A program made the translations under genes and the position numbers. The notes below the pieces were generated by a model. That model was not told the DNA's origin, did no database searches, and saw only the letters and a program-made list of their open reading frames with translations. This document shows, piece by piece, positions 7,901-16,809 of a stretch of 64,000 bases of DNA; position 1 is the first letter of the stretch, and each line of letters begins with the position of its first letter. Where the stretch lies: the NCBI RefSeq assembly GCF_039529775.1, contig NZ_BAAANL010000005.1, positions 248,001 to 312,000 on the forward strand, written 5' to 3'. The stretch is from Myceligenerans crystallogenes (GTDB lineage: Bacteria; Actinomycetota; Actinomycetes; Actinomycetales; Cellulomonadaceae).

Positions 7901-8404
7901 ATGGGACTCTTCACGCGTCTGCCCGACAACGTCGGCCGGGCTCTGCGGACCTCCGGCGTCGGCAGGCCGCTGGCCCGGGCCCGGCTCGCCGGCGGATGGG
8001 CCTTCGCCGCACGGAGCGAGCTGGTGGTCGTCGAGGCGGGCGACGTCGTCGTGCGGCGCGAGTGGTGCGACGTCGACCGCGCGGCGGCGGATCCGGAGAC
8101 CGGCACCATCACGGTCGAGTGGGTCGACGGCTTCGCGCCCCTTGTGCTGCGGCTCGTGCCCGGCGTGCCCACGACGTTCCCGCAGACGCTGCGCGAGCGC
8201 GTCCAGTGGTCGGTCGTGCACGCGGCCCCGGTGGAGCTGCCGCAGGGCCGCTCGGCCCGGGTAGCGATCCGGCGCAGGGCTGACGGCGAGATGTTCTCCC
8301 AGGTGGTGGGCGGTGCGGACCTGAACCTGGCGGACCCGGGCGTCGCGGCCGCGGTGGACGCGGCGGAATCCGCCGCCCGCTCCGCCGTCGGCCTCCCCGC
8401 CTGA
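7901..8404 (+). CDS. Conserved hypothetical protein
   Basis: The 167-residue soluble protein begins ten bases after the transporter stop and is probably co-transcribed with it. It has alternating beta-strand-like segments (WAFAARSELVVVEAGDVVVRREWCDVDRA, TITVEWVDG) and VPTTFPQTLRERVQWSVVHAAPV, a pattern common in actinobacterial proteins of unknown function. No catalytic motif is evident. GTG 7892 is an alternative start. Strong third-position GC bias supports coding. Confidence 0.7.
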   Translation: MGLFTRLPDNVGRALRTSGVGRPLARARLAGGWAFAARSELVVVEAGDVVVRREWCDVDRAAADPETGTITVEWVDGFAPLVLRLVPGVPTTFPQTLRERVQWSVVHAAPVELPQGRSARVAIRRRADGEMFSQVVGGADLNLADPGVAAAVDAAESAARSAVGLPA

Positions 8405-8410
8405 GCAGCT

Positions 8411-8461
8411 GCCCCCTGACCTGTCGCGCCCGGAACCCTCCGGCCGCGGCAGGTCAGGGGC
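8411..8461 (+). terminator. Long hairpin terminator after the transporter operon
   Basis: The outer stem CCCCTGACCTG pairs with CAGGTCAGGGG. Inside it a second stem (CGCG and CCGG half-sites) closes on AACCCT. It starts six bases after the stop codon at 8404. Confidence 0.65.
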
Positions 8462-8578
8462 ACCCGATGTTGTGATGCAGGTCGCTTCCGCGGCGGCGGA
8501 TTTCGGTTCGAGGACACCGCGAGGGACCTGCTACTCTTTTCCAGGTCGCAGCCCGGGGCACCGGGTGAACGGCCTTGA

Positions 8579-8651
8579 TCCCCCGTAGCTCAGCTGGCAG
8601 AGCGTCCGACTGTTAATCGGCAGGTCACTGGTTCAAATCCAGTCGGGGGAG
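8579..8651 (+). tRNA. tRNA-Asn (GTT anticodon)
   Basis: Acceptor TCCCCCG (8579-8585) pairs with CGGGGGA (8644-8650) and the discriminator is G8651. The D arm has TAGCTCAGCTGGCAGAG, the anticodon loop is CTGTTAA, and the T arm is ACTGG/CCAGT with loop TTCAAAT. GTT identifies asparagine. CCA is not encoded. Confidence 0.95.
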
Positions 8652-8660
8652 CACACAGAA

Positions 8661-8697
8661 ACCGTGGGCCGGAACTCGTCGAGTTCCGGCCCACGGT
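8661..8697. terminator. 17-bp perfect hairpin between tRNA-Asn and the M28 peptidase
   Basis: Arms 8661-8677 and 8681-8697 are exactly complementary (outer ends ACCGTGGG and CCCACGGT) with a GTC loop. It lies ten bases after the tRNA and 23 bases beyond the stop of the leftward peptidase, so it can end both transcripts. Confidence 0.85.
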
Positions 8698-8719
8698 GCT
8701 TGCTACGACGGCCCTGGGA

Positions 8720-10165
8720 TCAGTTCCCGCCGACCGCGTCCGTGCTCCGGGCGAACTCGTGCGTCGCATGGCCGATGGCCTTGGACATGATGGTCAGCGC
8801 CTCGGTGTCGACGTTGGTGAGGTCGTCGGCGGCGGAGTGGTAGTTCGGGTCGAGCGGGATGCCCGCCGTACCGCCGAAGATCGCCGCCTCCTGATCCGTC
8901 TTGATGGCGTCCGCGCCGGTGAACAGGCCCGACGCCGGGATGCCGGCCAGGATGAAGCCCTGGTAGTCGGAGCGGCCGGAGAACGGGCTGTCGACCCACG
9001 GCTGGTCGCCCGAGTCGAAGTAGCCGGTGAACGCCGCCTCGACGGCGGCGGAACCCTCGGGAACCGTGACGGGCGCCTCGTACGTCGACTGGTCGGCGTC
9101 GTACACCCCGATGGTGTAGTTCGGCGAGCCGATCATGTCGAAGTTCATGTACAGCGCGATGTCGTCCTGCTCGGCGGCGGACAGGCTCGCCACGTAGTGG
9201 TTCGAGCCCTGGAGCCCGAGCTCCTCGGCGCCCCACCAGGCGAAGCGCACCTTGTTCGGCAGCGCTTCAGCCCGGCCCACCTTGGCCAGCTGGATCGCGG
9301 TCTCCAGGATGCCGGCCGAGCCGGTCCCGTTGTCGTTGATGCCCGCGCCCTCCTCGACGCTGTCGAGGTGCGCGCCCAGCATGACGACGTTGCCCGCGTC
9401 GCCCCACGAGGTCTCGGCGAGCACGTTGAAGGTCTGCTTGGTCTCCTCGACCGCCTGCAGGTCGAAGAACGCCTGGAGCGCCGGGTCGGCGGCCCGCGCC
9501 GCCAGGATGGCCTCGCCCTCCGCCTGGGTGACGCCGACGGTCGGCGCGAGCGCGGGGTCCGACCCGCCGAGCGTGCCGTTCAGCGTGCCGGCGGTGTTGT
9601 TGTAGATGATCACGGCCGCCGCCCCGGCCGCCGCGGCGGTGCGGGACTTGGCGCCGAACGTGCAGGTGCCGCGCTGGATCAGGGCGATCTTGCCGGCCAC
9701 GTCCACGCCGGCCCACGGGTCGCCCGAGCCGCCGTCGGCCACGGCGCAGCCGTTGGCGATCGCGGGGACCACGACCGGCGCGGTGACACCGGCGTCCGGC
9801 GTGCTGCGGGAGTAGGTCATGGCGATCGGGTCGAGCTCGACGCCCGGCACGGTCACCGACAGGTCGGTCACCGTGAACTGCTCGACCTCGAAGTACTGCC
9901 GCTCGGTCTCGTAGCCGGCCGCGCGCAGCCGCCGCTCCACGTACGCGCCGCTGGCCTCGTAGCCGGGCGTGCCCATGGACCGGTTGCCGCCGTTCTCGTC
10001 GGCGATCTCCTGGAACGCCTCCAGGTGCCGCACGACCCCGTCGGTCCGGATGCGGTCCTCGAGCGAGGGCGGGACCTCGGGTGCGGCCACGGCCGGTGCC
10101 GTGACCGTCGTTCCCAGGACCAGGCCCATGGTGGCGAGCACGGGAATCCATCGGGTTGCCTTCAC
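8720..10165 (-). CDS. Secreted M28-family aminopeptidase with PA domain
   Basis: The 481-residue protein has a signal peptide (KATRWIPVLATMGLVLGTTVTAPAVAAP). A protease-associated domain at about residues 125-225 (GKIALIQRGTCTFGAKSRTAAAAGA) is followed by an M28 zinc-peptidase core: GAHLDSVEEGAGINDNGTGS (first His/Asp ligands), WGAEELGLQGS (general base and ligand Glu pair), NFDMIGSPN (Asp) and YHSAADD near the C-terminus (last His). It removes N-terminal residues from peptides outside the cell. GTG 10165 was chosen because AGGAGG lies seven to eight bases upstream and the signal peptide follows immediately. Confidence 0.92.
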   Translation of the reverse strand: MKATRWIPVLATMGLVLGTTVTAPAVAAPEVPPSLEDRIRTDGVVRHLEAFQEIADENGGNRSMGTPGYEASGAYVERRLRAAGYETERQYFEVEQFTVTDLSVTVPGVELDPIAMTYSRSTPDAGVTAPVVVPAIANGCAVADGGSGDPWAGVDVAGKIALIQRGTCTFGAKSRTAAAAGAAAVIIYNNTAGTLNGTLGGSDPALAPTVGVTQAEGEAILAARAADPALQAFFDLQAVEETKQTFNVLAETSWGDAGNVVMLGAHLDSVEEGAGINDNGTGSAGILETAIQLAKVGRAEALPNKVRFAWWGAEELGLQGSNHYVASLSAAEQDDIALYMNFDMIGSPNYTIGVYDADQSTYEAPVTVPEGSAAVEAAFTGYFDSGDQPWVDSPFSGRSDYQGFILAGIPASGLFTGADAIKTDQEAAIFGGTAGIPLDPNYHSAADDLTNVDTEALTIMSKAIGHATHEFARSTDAVGGN

Positions 10166-10370
10166 AACTGCCTCCTGTGTGTCAGGGGTGTCCTCGCGAC
10201 TGCACGTCGTCGTGCCAGGCGGTCGCGTTGCTCGCGATCGTAGGTGCACTTCGCGTGGCATGCGCCACAGAGGAGGTGATTTCACCCGGTGCCCCGGGAA
10301 TAGCACGTGCCCCGGGCAACGTTCCCCCGGGCGTGCACACCCTGATCCCCGGCGACGCCGGCGCCGCCGC

Positions 10371-11828
10371 ATGACGTCCGCGTCCACGCCCGCCGTGTCC
10401 GCCGGACCCGGCGCCCCGGTCACCCTGCGCGGCGTCGGCCTGCGCTCCGAGCGCGGCCCGATCCTGGGCTCCCTCATGCTCGCGGCCGCGCTGGTCGCCC
10501 TCGACGCCACCATCCTGGCGACCGCGGCCCAGACCATCGCCCGCGAGCTCGGCGACTTCGAGCGCCTGCCCTGGCTGTTCTCCGTCTACACGCTCGCGCA
10601 GGCGGTGAGCGTGCCGGTGTACGGGCGGCTGGCGGACGTGCTCGGCCGCAAGCGGATGATGCTGGCCGGGATCGTGCTGTTCCTGCTGGGCTCGGTGCTG
10701 TGCGGCGTGGCCGGTTCCATGACCTGGCTCATCGTCGGGCGCGTGGTGCAGGGCCTCGGCGCGGGCGCCGTCATGCCGATGTCCATGACGATCGTGTCCG
10801 ACGTCTACACCCTCGCCGAACGCGCCAAGACCCAGGGCTACATGGCGAGCGTCTGGGCCGCGGCCTCGGTCGTCGGGCCCGCGCTCGGCGGCGTGTTCTC
10901 GCAGTTCGCCTCCTGGCGGTGGATCTTCTGGATCAACGTGCCGCTGGGCCTGCTCGCGGCCGTCATGCTGTGGCGCAGCTTCCACGAGCCGGAGCGCGAC
11001 GGCGCCCGCGAGCCCATCGACTACGTCGGCGCGGCGCTCCTCACCGCGGGAAGCACGGCCCTGCTGCTCGGCCTGCTGGAGGGCGCCTCGCTCGCGCTCC
11101 CGTTCACCGTCGGCCTCTACGCCCTGGCGGCGCTGCTGCTCGGCGGGTTCGCCTGGTGGGCGCTGCGCACCGCGCATCCCGTCTTCGACCTGCGCGTGCT
11201 GCGCCGCCGCGTGATCGGCGCCTCGACCGTCGCGGGGTTCATGGTGGGCGTGATCGTGCTCGGCCTGTCCACCTACGTCCCGATCTACGCGCAGGGGGTG
11301 CTCGGCGCCACGCCGCTGGCCGCCGGGTTCGCGCTCGCCGCGATGACCATCGGCTGGCCGCTCACCGCGACGTTCTCCGGCAACTTCTACCTGCGCATCG
11401 GGTTCCGGGCGACCGGCCTGATCGGATCGTCCCTGGTGCTCGCCGGCTCCGTGCTCGCCGCCCTGCTCCTGGGGGAGCACGCCGCCGTCTGGCAGGTCGC
11501 CGCGACCACGTTCCTCATCGGCGCCGGGATGGGCATGACGGCCGTCCCCACGCTCATCGCCGCGCAGACCAGCGCGCCCTGGCACGAGCGGGGCGCGGTC
11601 ACCGGGCTCAACATGTTCTCCCGGTCGATCGGGTCCGCCGTCGGCGTGGCCGTCTTCGGCGCCGTCGTCAACGCGCTGGCGGCGATCGGCGCGGACGGGA
11701 CACCCACGGGCCCCGGGCTGGCCCACGCGATGACCCTGGTGTTCACCGCCACGGCGGTCACCGCGGCCCTGCTCCTCGTGGCCGTGCTGTGCATGCCCGG
11801 TGACAAGCCGGAATCCCCTGGTGCCTGA
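10371..11828 (+). CDS. MFS drug:H+ antiporter, DHA2-type (14-helix) exporter
   Basis: The 485-residue protein begins membrane segment 1 at about residue 38 (LGSLMLAAALVALDATILATAAQTIARELG, the DHA2 motif D1). It has motif A (GRLADVLGRKRMM) and motif C (GPALGGVFSQFASWRWIFWINVPLGL), typical of EmrB/QacA-like exporters. About 14 hydrophobic helices are present. It probably exports toxic organic compounds using the proton gradient. No regulator lies next to it. The dgt start overlaps or directly follows its end. Confidence 0.88.
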   Translation: MTSASTPAVSAGPGAPVTLRGVGLRSERGPILGSLMLAAALVALDATILATAAQTIARELGDFERLPWLFSVYTLAQAVSVPVYGRLADVLGRKRMMLAGIVLFLLGSVLCGVAGSMTWLIVGRVVQGLGAGAVMPMSMTIVSDVYTLAERAKTQGYMASVWAAASVVGPALGGVFSQFASWRWIFWINVPLGLLAAVMLWRSFHEPERDGAREPIDYVGAALLTAGSTALLLGLLEGASLALPFTVGLYALAALLLGGFAWWALRTAHPVFDLRVLRRRVIGASTVAGFMVGVIVLGLSTYVPIYAQGVLGATPLAAGFALAAMTIGWPLTATFSGNFYLRIGFRATGLIGSSLVLAGSVLAALLLGEHAAVWQVAATTFLIGAGMGMTAVPTLIAAQTSAPWHERGAVTGLNMFSRSIGSAVGVAVFGAVVNALAAIGADGTPTGPGLAHAMTLVFTATAVTAALLLVAVLCMPGDKPESPGA

Positions 11829-11837
11829 CGGCACCAC

Positions 11838-11843
11838 TACGGT
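11838..11843 (+). promoter_or_regulatory. Possible -10 of dgt (leaderless)
   Basis: TACGGT fits the actinobacterial -10 TANNNT and lies seven bases before the GTG start at 11851, the spacing expected for a leaderless transcript. Confidence 0.35.
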
Positions 11844-11850
11844 GGTGGGC

Positions 11851-13140
11851 GTGGAAGAGCCAGTTCTGCCCGCGCCGTCGTCGTACACGGTCCACGACGT
11901 CGAGCGGTGGGTCACCGAACCGCCGAAATCGGTCGCCCGCTCGCCGTTCGAGCGCGATCGCGCGCGCGTCGTGCACAGCTCCGCCCTGCGCCGCCTCGGC
12001 GCGAAGACGCAGGTGCTCGGGGCGGGTCACGACGACTTCGTCCGGACCCGGCTCACGCACTCCCTCGAGGTCGCGCAGGTGGGCCGCGAGACCGGCCGCA
12101 GCCTCGGCTGCGACCCCGACGTCGTGGACACCGCCTGCCTCACGCACGACCTCGGCCACCCGCCGTTCGGGCACAACGGCGAGACGGCGCTGGCCGACCT
12201 CGCCGAGTCCATCGGCGGGTTCGAGGGCAACGCCCAGACCCTGCGGCTGCTGACCCGCCTCGAGCCGAAGATCTTCGCCGACGACGGGCGCCCGGTCGGC
12301 CTGAACCTCACGCGCGCCAGCCTCGACGCGAGCGTGAAGTACCCGTGGGCGTACGGCGCCGGGCCCGAGCGCCCCGACGGGCAGCCGAGCCGCAAGTTCG
12401 GCGTCTACCCCGACGACCTGCCGGTCTTCGACTGGCTGCGCTCGCGCGCGCCCGTCGGCGTGAAGTGCCTGGAGGCACAGGTCATGGACCTGGCCGACGA
12501 CGTCGCCTACTCCGTGCACGACGTCGAGGACGGCGTGGTGGCCGGGCGCATCGACCTGGACCTCATGGCGCACGCCGAGGAGCGGGCGCGCGTCGCCGAG
12601 CACGTGCGGTCCTGGTACGGCACGTGGTACTCGGCCGACGCGATCGACGCGGCCCTCGGACGGCTGCAGGACTACCTGCGCGGCGAGGGCTACCTGCTGC
12701 GCGCCTACGACGGGTCGCGGCGGTCGCGCGCGTCGCTCAAGGACATGACGAGCCAGCTCATCGGGCGGTTCGTGGACGCCGCGGTGTCCGCGACGCGTGC
12801 CGAGTACGGCGACGGGCCCCTGACCCGCTACGCGGCGCGGCTCATAGTGCCGGAGCAGACGGAGCTGGAGATCCTCGCGCTCAAGGGAATCGCCGTCACC
12901 TACGTGATGGCGCCGCGCGGGATGGAGCGGCGCTACGAGCGCGAGCGGGAGATCGTCACGGAGCTGGTGCGGGTGCTCGCGGAGCGCGCGCCCGACGAGC
13001 TGGAGGGCCCGTTCGCCGCGGACTGGAAGGACGCCGCGGACGACGCCGCCCGGCTGCGCGTGGTGATCGACCAGGTGGCGTCGCTGACGGACCTGTCCGC
13101 GATGGCGCTGCACGTACGGCTCACGCAGCCGGGCAGCTGA
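11851..13140 (+). CDS. dgt: Deoxyguanosinetriphosphate triphosphohydrolase-like protein
   Basis: The 429-residue HD-domain protein has RTRLTHSLEVAQVGR and LTHDLGHPPFGHNGE, the metal-binding His and His-Asp motifs of dNTPases, followed by NAQTLRLLTRLE and VMDLADDVAYSVHDVEDG with further ligands. It hydrolyses dNTPs to nucleosides and triphosphate, helping to set dNTP pools. Position ahead of dnaG is common in actinobacteria; here an oxygenase gene and a DUF4236 gene lie between them. GTG 11851 was chosen because family similarity starts a few residues later and a -10 sits seven bases upstream. GTG 11800 and GTG 11821 are alternatives. Confidence 0.9.
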   Translation: MEEPVLPAPSSYTVHDVERWVTEPPKSVARSPFERDRARVVHSSALRRLGAKTQVLGAGHDDFVRTRLTHSLEVAQVGRETGRSLGCDPDVVDTACLTHDLGHPPFGHNGETALADLAESIGGFEGNAQTLRLLTRLEPKIFADDGRPVGLNLTRASLDASVKYPWAYGAGPERPDGQPSRKFGVYPDDLPVFDWLRSRAPVGVKCLEAQVMDLADDVAYSVHDVEDGVVAGRIDLDLMAHAEERARVAEHVRSWYGTWYSADAIDAALGRLQDYLRGEGYLLRAYDGSRRSRASLKDMTSQLIGRFVDAAVSATRAEYGDGPLTRYAARLIVPEQTELEILALKGIAVTYVMAPRGMERRYEREREIVTELVRVLAERAPDELEGPFAADWKDAADDAARLRVVIDQVASLTDLSAMALHVRLTQPGS

Positions 13141-13266
13141 GAGGCGACGCGCGGGCGCGCCCGGCGTCGTCGGACAACCGCACCTAAATGATTCGTCCGC
13201 TACCGCGGCGCGGACGCGCCGTTCCACTCTGGCCGGAGGCTTGTACCGACAAAGGAGTGGAAACAA

Positions 13267-14349
13267 GTGACAGCGATGACGAAGAAGGTCACGCGGGTGC
13301 GCGCGGTGGTCCTCGCCGCCGTGCTCGCGTTGTTCGGGGCGATGCTCGTGGTCGTGGCCGACCCGGCGCCCCAGGAGGCCAAGGCCCACGGGACCACGTT
13401 GTTCCCGATGTCGCGGTCGTACACCTGCTATCGCGACGGCGTGGACAACGGCAGCGGTGGCGGCCTGAACCCGCAGAACTCGATGTGCAAGGCGGCCCTG
13501 GACCAGTACGGCAACTACGCCTTCTACAACTGGTTCGGCAACCTGGTCTCCAACGCGGCGGGCCAGCACCAGACGGCCGTCCCCGACGGCAAGCTGTGCG
13601 GCGCGCACGCCGAGTTCGCCGGCATGCGCCCGGGCGGCACGGCCTGGCCGGCGACGTCGGTCCAGTCGGGGCAGACGGTCACCTTCCGGTACGCGGCATG
13701 GGCCGCCCACCCGGGCAAGTTCATGCTGTACGTCACCAAGAACGGCTGGGACCCGAGCCAGCCGCTCAAGTGGTCGGATGTCGAGCCGTTCCACACGGCG
13801 GTCAACCCGCCGAAGCAGAGCGGGCCGGAAGGCGCGGAGTACTACTGGAACGCGCAGCTGCCGTCCGGCAAGTCGGGCCGTCACATCATCTTCTCGGTCT
13901 GGGAGCGCTCGGACAGCCCCGAGGCGTTCTACGACTGCTCCGACGTGAACTTCGGCGGATCCACGTCGTCGCCGTCGCCGTCCCCGACGCCGTCCCCGAC
14001 GGCCGTCTCCCCGTCACCGACGCCGTCCCCGACCGCGGTCTCGCCGTCGCCGACGCCGACGCCGTCCAACCCGGGCCTCGCCTGCACCGCGGCGGTGACC
14101 GTCGTGAACTCGTGGAGCGGCGGCTACCAGGCCGACGTGAAGGTGACCGCGGGTCCGAGCGCGATCTCCGGCTGGACGGTGGGCCTCACCGGCGCCACCG
14201 TGAGCCAGGTGTGGAACGCGACGCAGTCCGGCACCTCGTTCAAGAACGTCTCGTGGAACGGGAACCTGGCGGCCGGGCAGTCGACGAGCTTCGGCCTCAT
14301 CGCCTCCGGCTCGCCGAGCACGGTCTCGGCCACCTGCGCGCAGGGCTGA
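13267..14349 (+). CDS. Secreted AA10 lytic polysaccharide monooxygenase with CBM2
   Basis: A signal peptide ends at AKA, giving the mature N-terminal His41 (HGTTLFP) that starts the copper histidine brace; the second ligand is His148 in AAWAAHPGKF. The catalytic domain runs to about residue 225. A Ser/Pro/Thr linker with PSPTPSPTAV-type tandem repeats follows (to about 262), then a CBM2 domain (CTAAVTVVNSWSGGYQADVKV to SATC) with conserved end cysteines and tryptophans. Such enzymes oxidatively cleave crystalline cellulose or chitin; CBM2 favours cellulose. GTG 13267 is preceded by AAAGGAG. It has its own downstream terminator and appears to be a single-gene unit. Confidence 0.93.
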   Translation: MTAMTKKVTRVRAVVLAAVLALFGAMLVVVADPAPQEAKAHGTTLFPMSRSYTCYRDGVDNGSGGGLNPQNSMCKAALDQYGNYAFYNWFGNLVSNAAGQHQTAVPDGKLCGAHAEFAGMRPGGTAWPATSVQSGQTVTFRYAAWAAHPGKFMLYVTKNGWDPSQPLKWSDVEPFHTAVNPPKQSGPEGAEYYWNAQLPSGKSGRHIIFSVWERSDSPEAFYDCSDVNFGGSTSSPSPSPTPSPTAVSPSPTPSPTAVSPSPTPTPSNPGLACTAAVTVVNSWSGGYQADVKVTAGPSAISGWTVGLTGATVSQVWNATQSGTSFKNVSWNGNLAAGQSTSFGLIASGSPSTVSATCAQG

Positions 14350-14375
14350 GCACCGACAGCTAGCTGGGACAACGA

Positions 14376-14414
14376 CAGAGCCCCTGGTCACGGTTTCCGT
14401 GACCAGGGGCTCTG
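14376..14414. terminator. 18-bp hairpin terminator between the oxygenase and the DUF4236 gene
   Basis: Arms 14376-14393 and 14397-14414 are perfectly complementary (outer CAGAGCCCC and GGGGCTCTG) with a TTT loop. It serves the rightward oxygenase gene and the leftward DUF4236 gene. Confidence 0.88.
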
Positions 14415-14449
14415 CGCTGCCGTGCGGGGCCGTGCGCCCCGGGCGGGGC

Positions 14450-14632
14450 TCACTTGTTGTTGCTGATCCAGCTCAGGCCGCCGGGCAGGTTGATCGAGTG
14501 CTTCTTGGTCCTGGAGTTCCACGTCCAGAAGCCGAGCTTGAAGCTCATCGACGACAGGCCCTTCTGGGTGATGTTGAACTTCAGCGGCCCGAGCGCGAGC
14601 CTCTTGCGGTACCGGATGTTTCCGCCGAACAT
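14450..14632 (-). CDS. DUF4236 small protein
   Basis: A 60-residue protein starts at ATG 14632. Its sequence (IRYRKRLALGPLKFNITQKGLSS and later HSINLPGGLSWI) matches the DUF4236 pattern RxRKxxxLGPxxxNxSxxGxSxS...PGTGLSY, including the final glycine-rich strand. Function is unknown; many members are N-terminal domains of larger membrane proteins, while this one is free-standing. The longer in-frame extension upstream (to 14974) overlaps dnaG antisense and shows no family similarity, so the short form is preferred. GAGAGGGAG lies about 12 bases upstream. Confidence 0.7.
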   Translation of the reverse strand: MFGGNIRYRKRLALGPLKFNITQKGLSSMSFKLGFWTWNSRTKKHSINLPGGLSWISNNK

Positions 14633-14806
14633 GGCGACTGCCCACTCCCTCTCCAGCGATGTGCCACGGACCAGGACGTCCACGGCTGAACTCTGGGCAA
14701 AGAGTATCGGTCCGATGTACAGCGACAAATCCAGGTATTGCGTCGGCGCGTCGCCGGCCGCCGGAGCGCCTGCGGAAGGCCCGGCCCGGGCGTCCCCGTC
14801 GCCGCA

Positions 14807-14812
14807 TAGACT
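14807..14812 (+). promoter_or_regulatory. Possible -10 of dnaG (leaderless)
   Basis: TAGACT lies seven bases before the GTG start at 14820, and no ribosome binding site is present. This matches the leaderless pattern seen at several other genes in this window. Confidence 0.45.
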
Positions 14813-14819
14813 CGTGGCC

Positions 14820-16778
14820 GTGGCGGGGATCATCAGGCGTGAGGACGTGGACGAGGTCCGCGAGCGCGCGCGCATCGAAGAGGTGATCTCGGCCCATGTC
14901 ACGCTCAAGCCGGCGGGCGTCGGCTCGCTCAAGGGACTGTGCCCGTTCCACGACGAGCGCTCCCCCAGCTTCAACGTGCGCCCCAGCGTGGGGCGCTACC
15001 ACTGCTTCGGCTGCGGCGAGGGCGGGGACGTCTTCACGTTCCTGATGAAGATGGACGGCATGGGGTTCGCCGAGGCCGTCGAGCATCTCGCGGCGCAGGT
15101 GGGCGTGCAGCTCCGGTACGAGGACGGCGGCCCGCAGCGCCCCCGGGACGAGCCGGGCAAGCGGCAGCGCCTGCTGGACGCGCACCGCGTCGCCGCGGAG
15201 TTCTACGCCGAGCAGCTCATGACGCCGGGTGCCGCGCCCGCCCGCCGGATGCTCGCGGAGCGCAGCTTCGAGCGCGCCGACGCGGAGCTGTTCGGCGTCG
15301 GCTACGCGCCGCAGGGCTGGGACAACCTGACGCGCCATCTGCAGGGCCGCGGCTACACGCGCGACGAGCTGCTCGCCGCGGGCCTGGTCAGTCAGGGCCA
15401 GCGCGGCGTCTACGACCGCTTCCGGGGTCGCGTGGTGTGGCCCATCCGCGACGTCACGGGCGGGGTGATCGGGTTCGGCGCCCGCAGGCTGTACGACGAC
15501 GACCAGGGGCCCAAGTACCTCAACACCCCCGAGACGCCGCTGTACAAGAAGTCGCAGGTGCTGTACGGGATCGACCTGGCCAAGCGCGAGATCGCGAAGG
15601 ACAAGCAGGTCGTCATCGTCGAGGGCTACACCGACGTCATGGCGGCCCACCTGTCGGGCGTGACCACGGCCGTGGCCACGTGCGGTACTGCCTTCGGCGC
15701 GGACCACGCGAAGGTGGTGCGCCGCCTGATGGGCGACACGGCCGTGGGCGGCGGGCTGCAGCTGCGCAGCGGCACGTCGCTGGGCGGGGAGGTCATCTTC
15801 ACGTTCGACGGCGACGAGGCGGGCAAGAAGGCCGCCAACCGCGCCTACAGCGAGGACCAGCGCTTCTACGCCCAGACGTTCGTGGCGGTGGCCGACGACG
15901 GCATGGATCCCTGCGACCTGCGCCTGGCCCGCGGCCCGGAGGCCGTCAAGTCGCTGGTGAAGGGCCGCGTGCCGCTGTTCCAGTTCGTCATCCAGACGGA
16001 CCTCGACGGCTTCGACCTCGACACGGCCGAGGGCCGGGTCGGCGCGCTCCGCACCGCGGCACCGCGCGTGGCGGGCATCCGCGACAGCGCGCTGCGCCCG
16101 GAGTACGTCCGCATGCTCGCGGGCTGGCTCGGCATGGACGAGCGCACGGTGGGACGCGAGGTACAACGCGCGGCGAGCACGCCGGCGCGCGACTCCGGCC
16201 CGGACCGCTCCTCGGGGACGACGACGGCCGCCGGGCGCGGCACCGCGGGGACGGGCGAGCCTCGCGGCGGGGAGGCGCCCGCGCCGCCGGGCCTGCCGGC
16301 CCCGGACCCGCGGGACCCCGTGGCGCGCGCCGAGCACCTCGCGCTCGCCGTCGTCCTGCAGTATCCGCAGCACGTCCCCGAGACCTTCGACGAGCTGGGA
16401 CCGGACGCCTTCCTGACCCCGGCGTGGCGGGCCGTGCACGAGTCCGTCGTGGCCGCCGGCGGAGCCGTGACGGGCAAGGCCGTGGGCCCGGCCGCCTGGG
16501 TCGACGAGGTCCTGGACCGCGCACCGGACGTCGTCGCCCCGCTGGTGACGCGACTGGCCGTGGCCGACCTCCCGGAGGACCGCGAGGCGGCCATCCCGGG
16601 GTTCGTGGAGGGCGTCGTCCGCGGCCTCGTCGACCTCGGCCTCAACCGCCGCATCGCCCAGGCCCGCAGCCGCCTCCAGCGCCTCGACCCCTCGGCGGAC
16701 TTCGAGGCCTACCAGGCGGCCTTCGCCGAGCTCACCCGGATAGAAAGCACCCGCCGGGCCCTCCGCGAGACCGCGTGA
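14820..16778 (+). CDS. dnaG: DNA primase
   Basis: The 652-residue primase has the N-terminal CHC2 zinc-binding domain (Cys41, His44, Cys62, Cys65). The central catalytic core has TNTPETPLYKKSQ-type sequence and the Toprim motifs VVIVEGYTDVMAAH and FTFDGDEAGKKAA. After a proline-rich linker near residues 460-505 comes the C-terminal helicase-interaction domain. It synthesises RNA primers for replication. An unusual Gly-rich insert (about TAVGGGLQLRSGTSLG) lies between RRLMGD and EVIFTFDGD, where other primases have only a few residues. GTG 14820 was chosen from the promoter spacing and the typical AGIIRREDVDEVRE start. Confidence 0.95.
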   Translation: MAGIIRREDVDEVRERARIEEVISAHVTLKPAGVGSLKGLCPFHDERSPSFNVRPSVGRYHCFGCGEGGDVFTFLMKMDGMGFAEAVEHLAAQVGVQLRYEDGGPQRPRDEPGKRQRLLDAHRVAAEFYAEQLMTPGAAPARRMLAERSFERADAELFGVGYAPQGWDNLTRHLQGRGYTRDELLAAGLVSQGQRGVYDRFRGRVVWPIRDVTGGVIGFGARRLYDDDQGPKYLNTPETPLYKKSQVLYGIDLAKREIAKDKQVVIVEGYTDVMAAHLSGVTTAVATCGTAFGADHAKVVRRLMGDTAVGGGLQLRSGTSLGGEVIFTFDGDEAGKKAANRAYSEDQRFYAQTFVAVADDGMDPCDLRLARGPEAVKSLVKGRVPLFQFVIQTDLDGFDLDTAEGRVGALRTAAPRVAGIRDSALRPEYVRMLAGWLGMDERTVGREVQRAASTPARDSGPDRSSGTTTAAGRGTAGTGEPRGGEAPAPPGLPAPDPRDPVARAEHLALAVVLQYPQHVPETFDELGPDAFLTPAWRAVHESVVAAGGAVTGKAVGPAAWVDEVLDRAPDVVAPLVTRLAVADLPEDREAAIPGFVEGVVRGLVDLGLNRRIAQARSRLQRLDPSADFEAYQAAFAELTRIESTRRALRETA

Positions 16779-16809
16779 GGAGCGCCCGGCGGGGCTGTCC
16801 CGGGGCGCC

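Noticed and set aside
1246..8651. tRNA genes as integration sites of a mobile island
   Set aside because: I saw no repeated 3' tRNA fragment and no integrase near either tRNA.
14388..16439. Long open frame antisense to dnaG
   Set aside because: dnaG has every expected motif; the antisense frame has none and follows the GC-rich codon pattern of the real gene.
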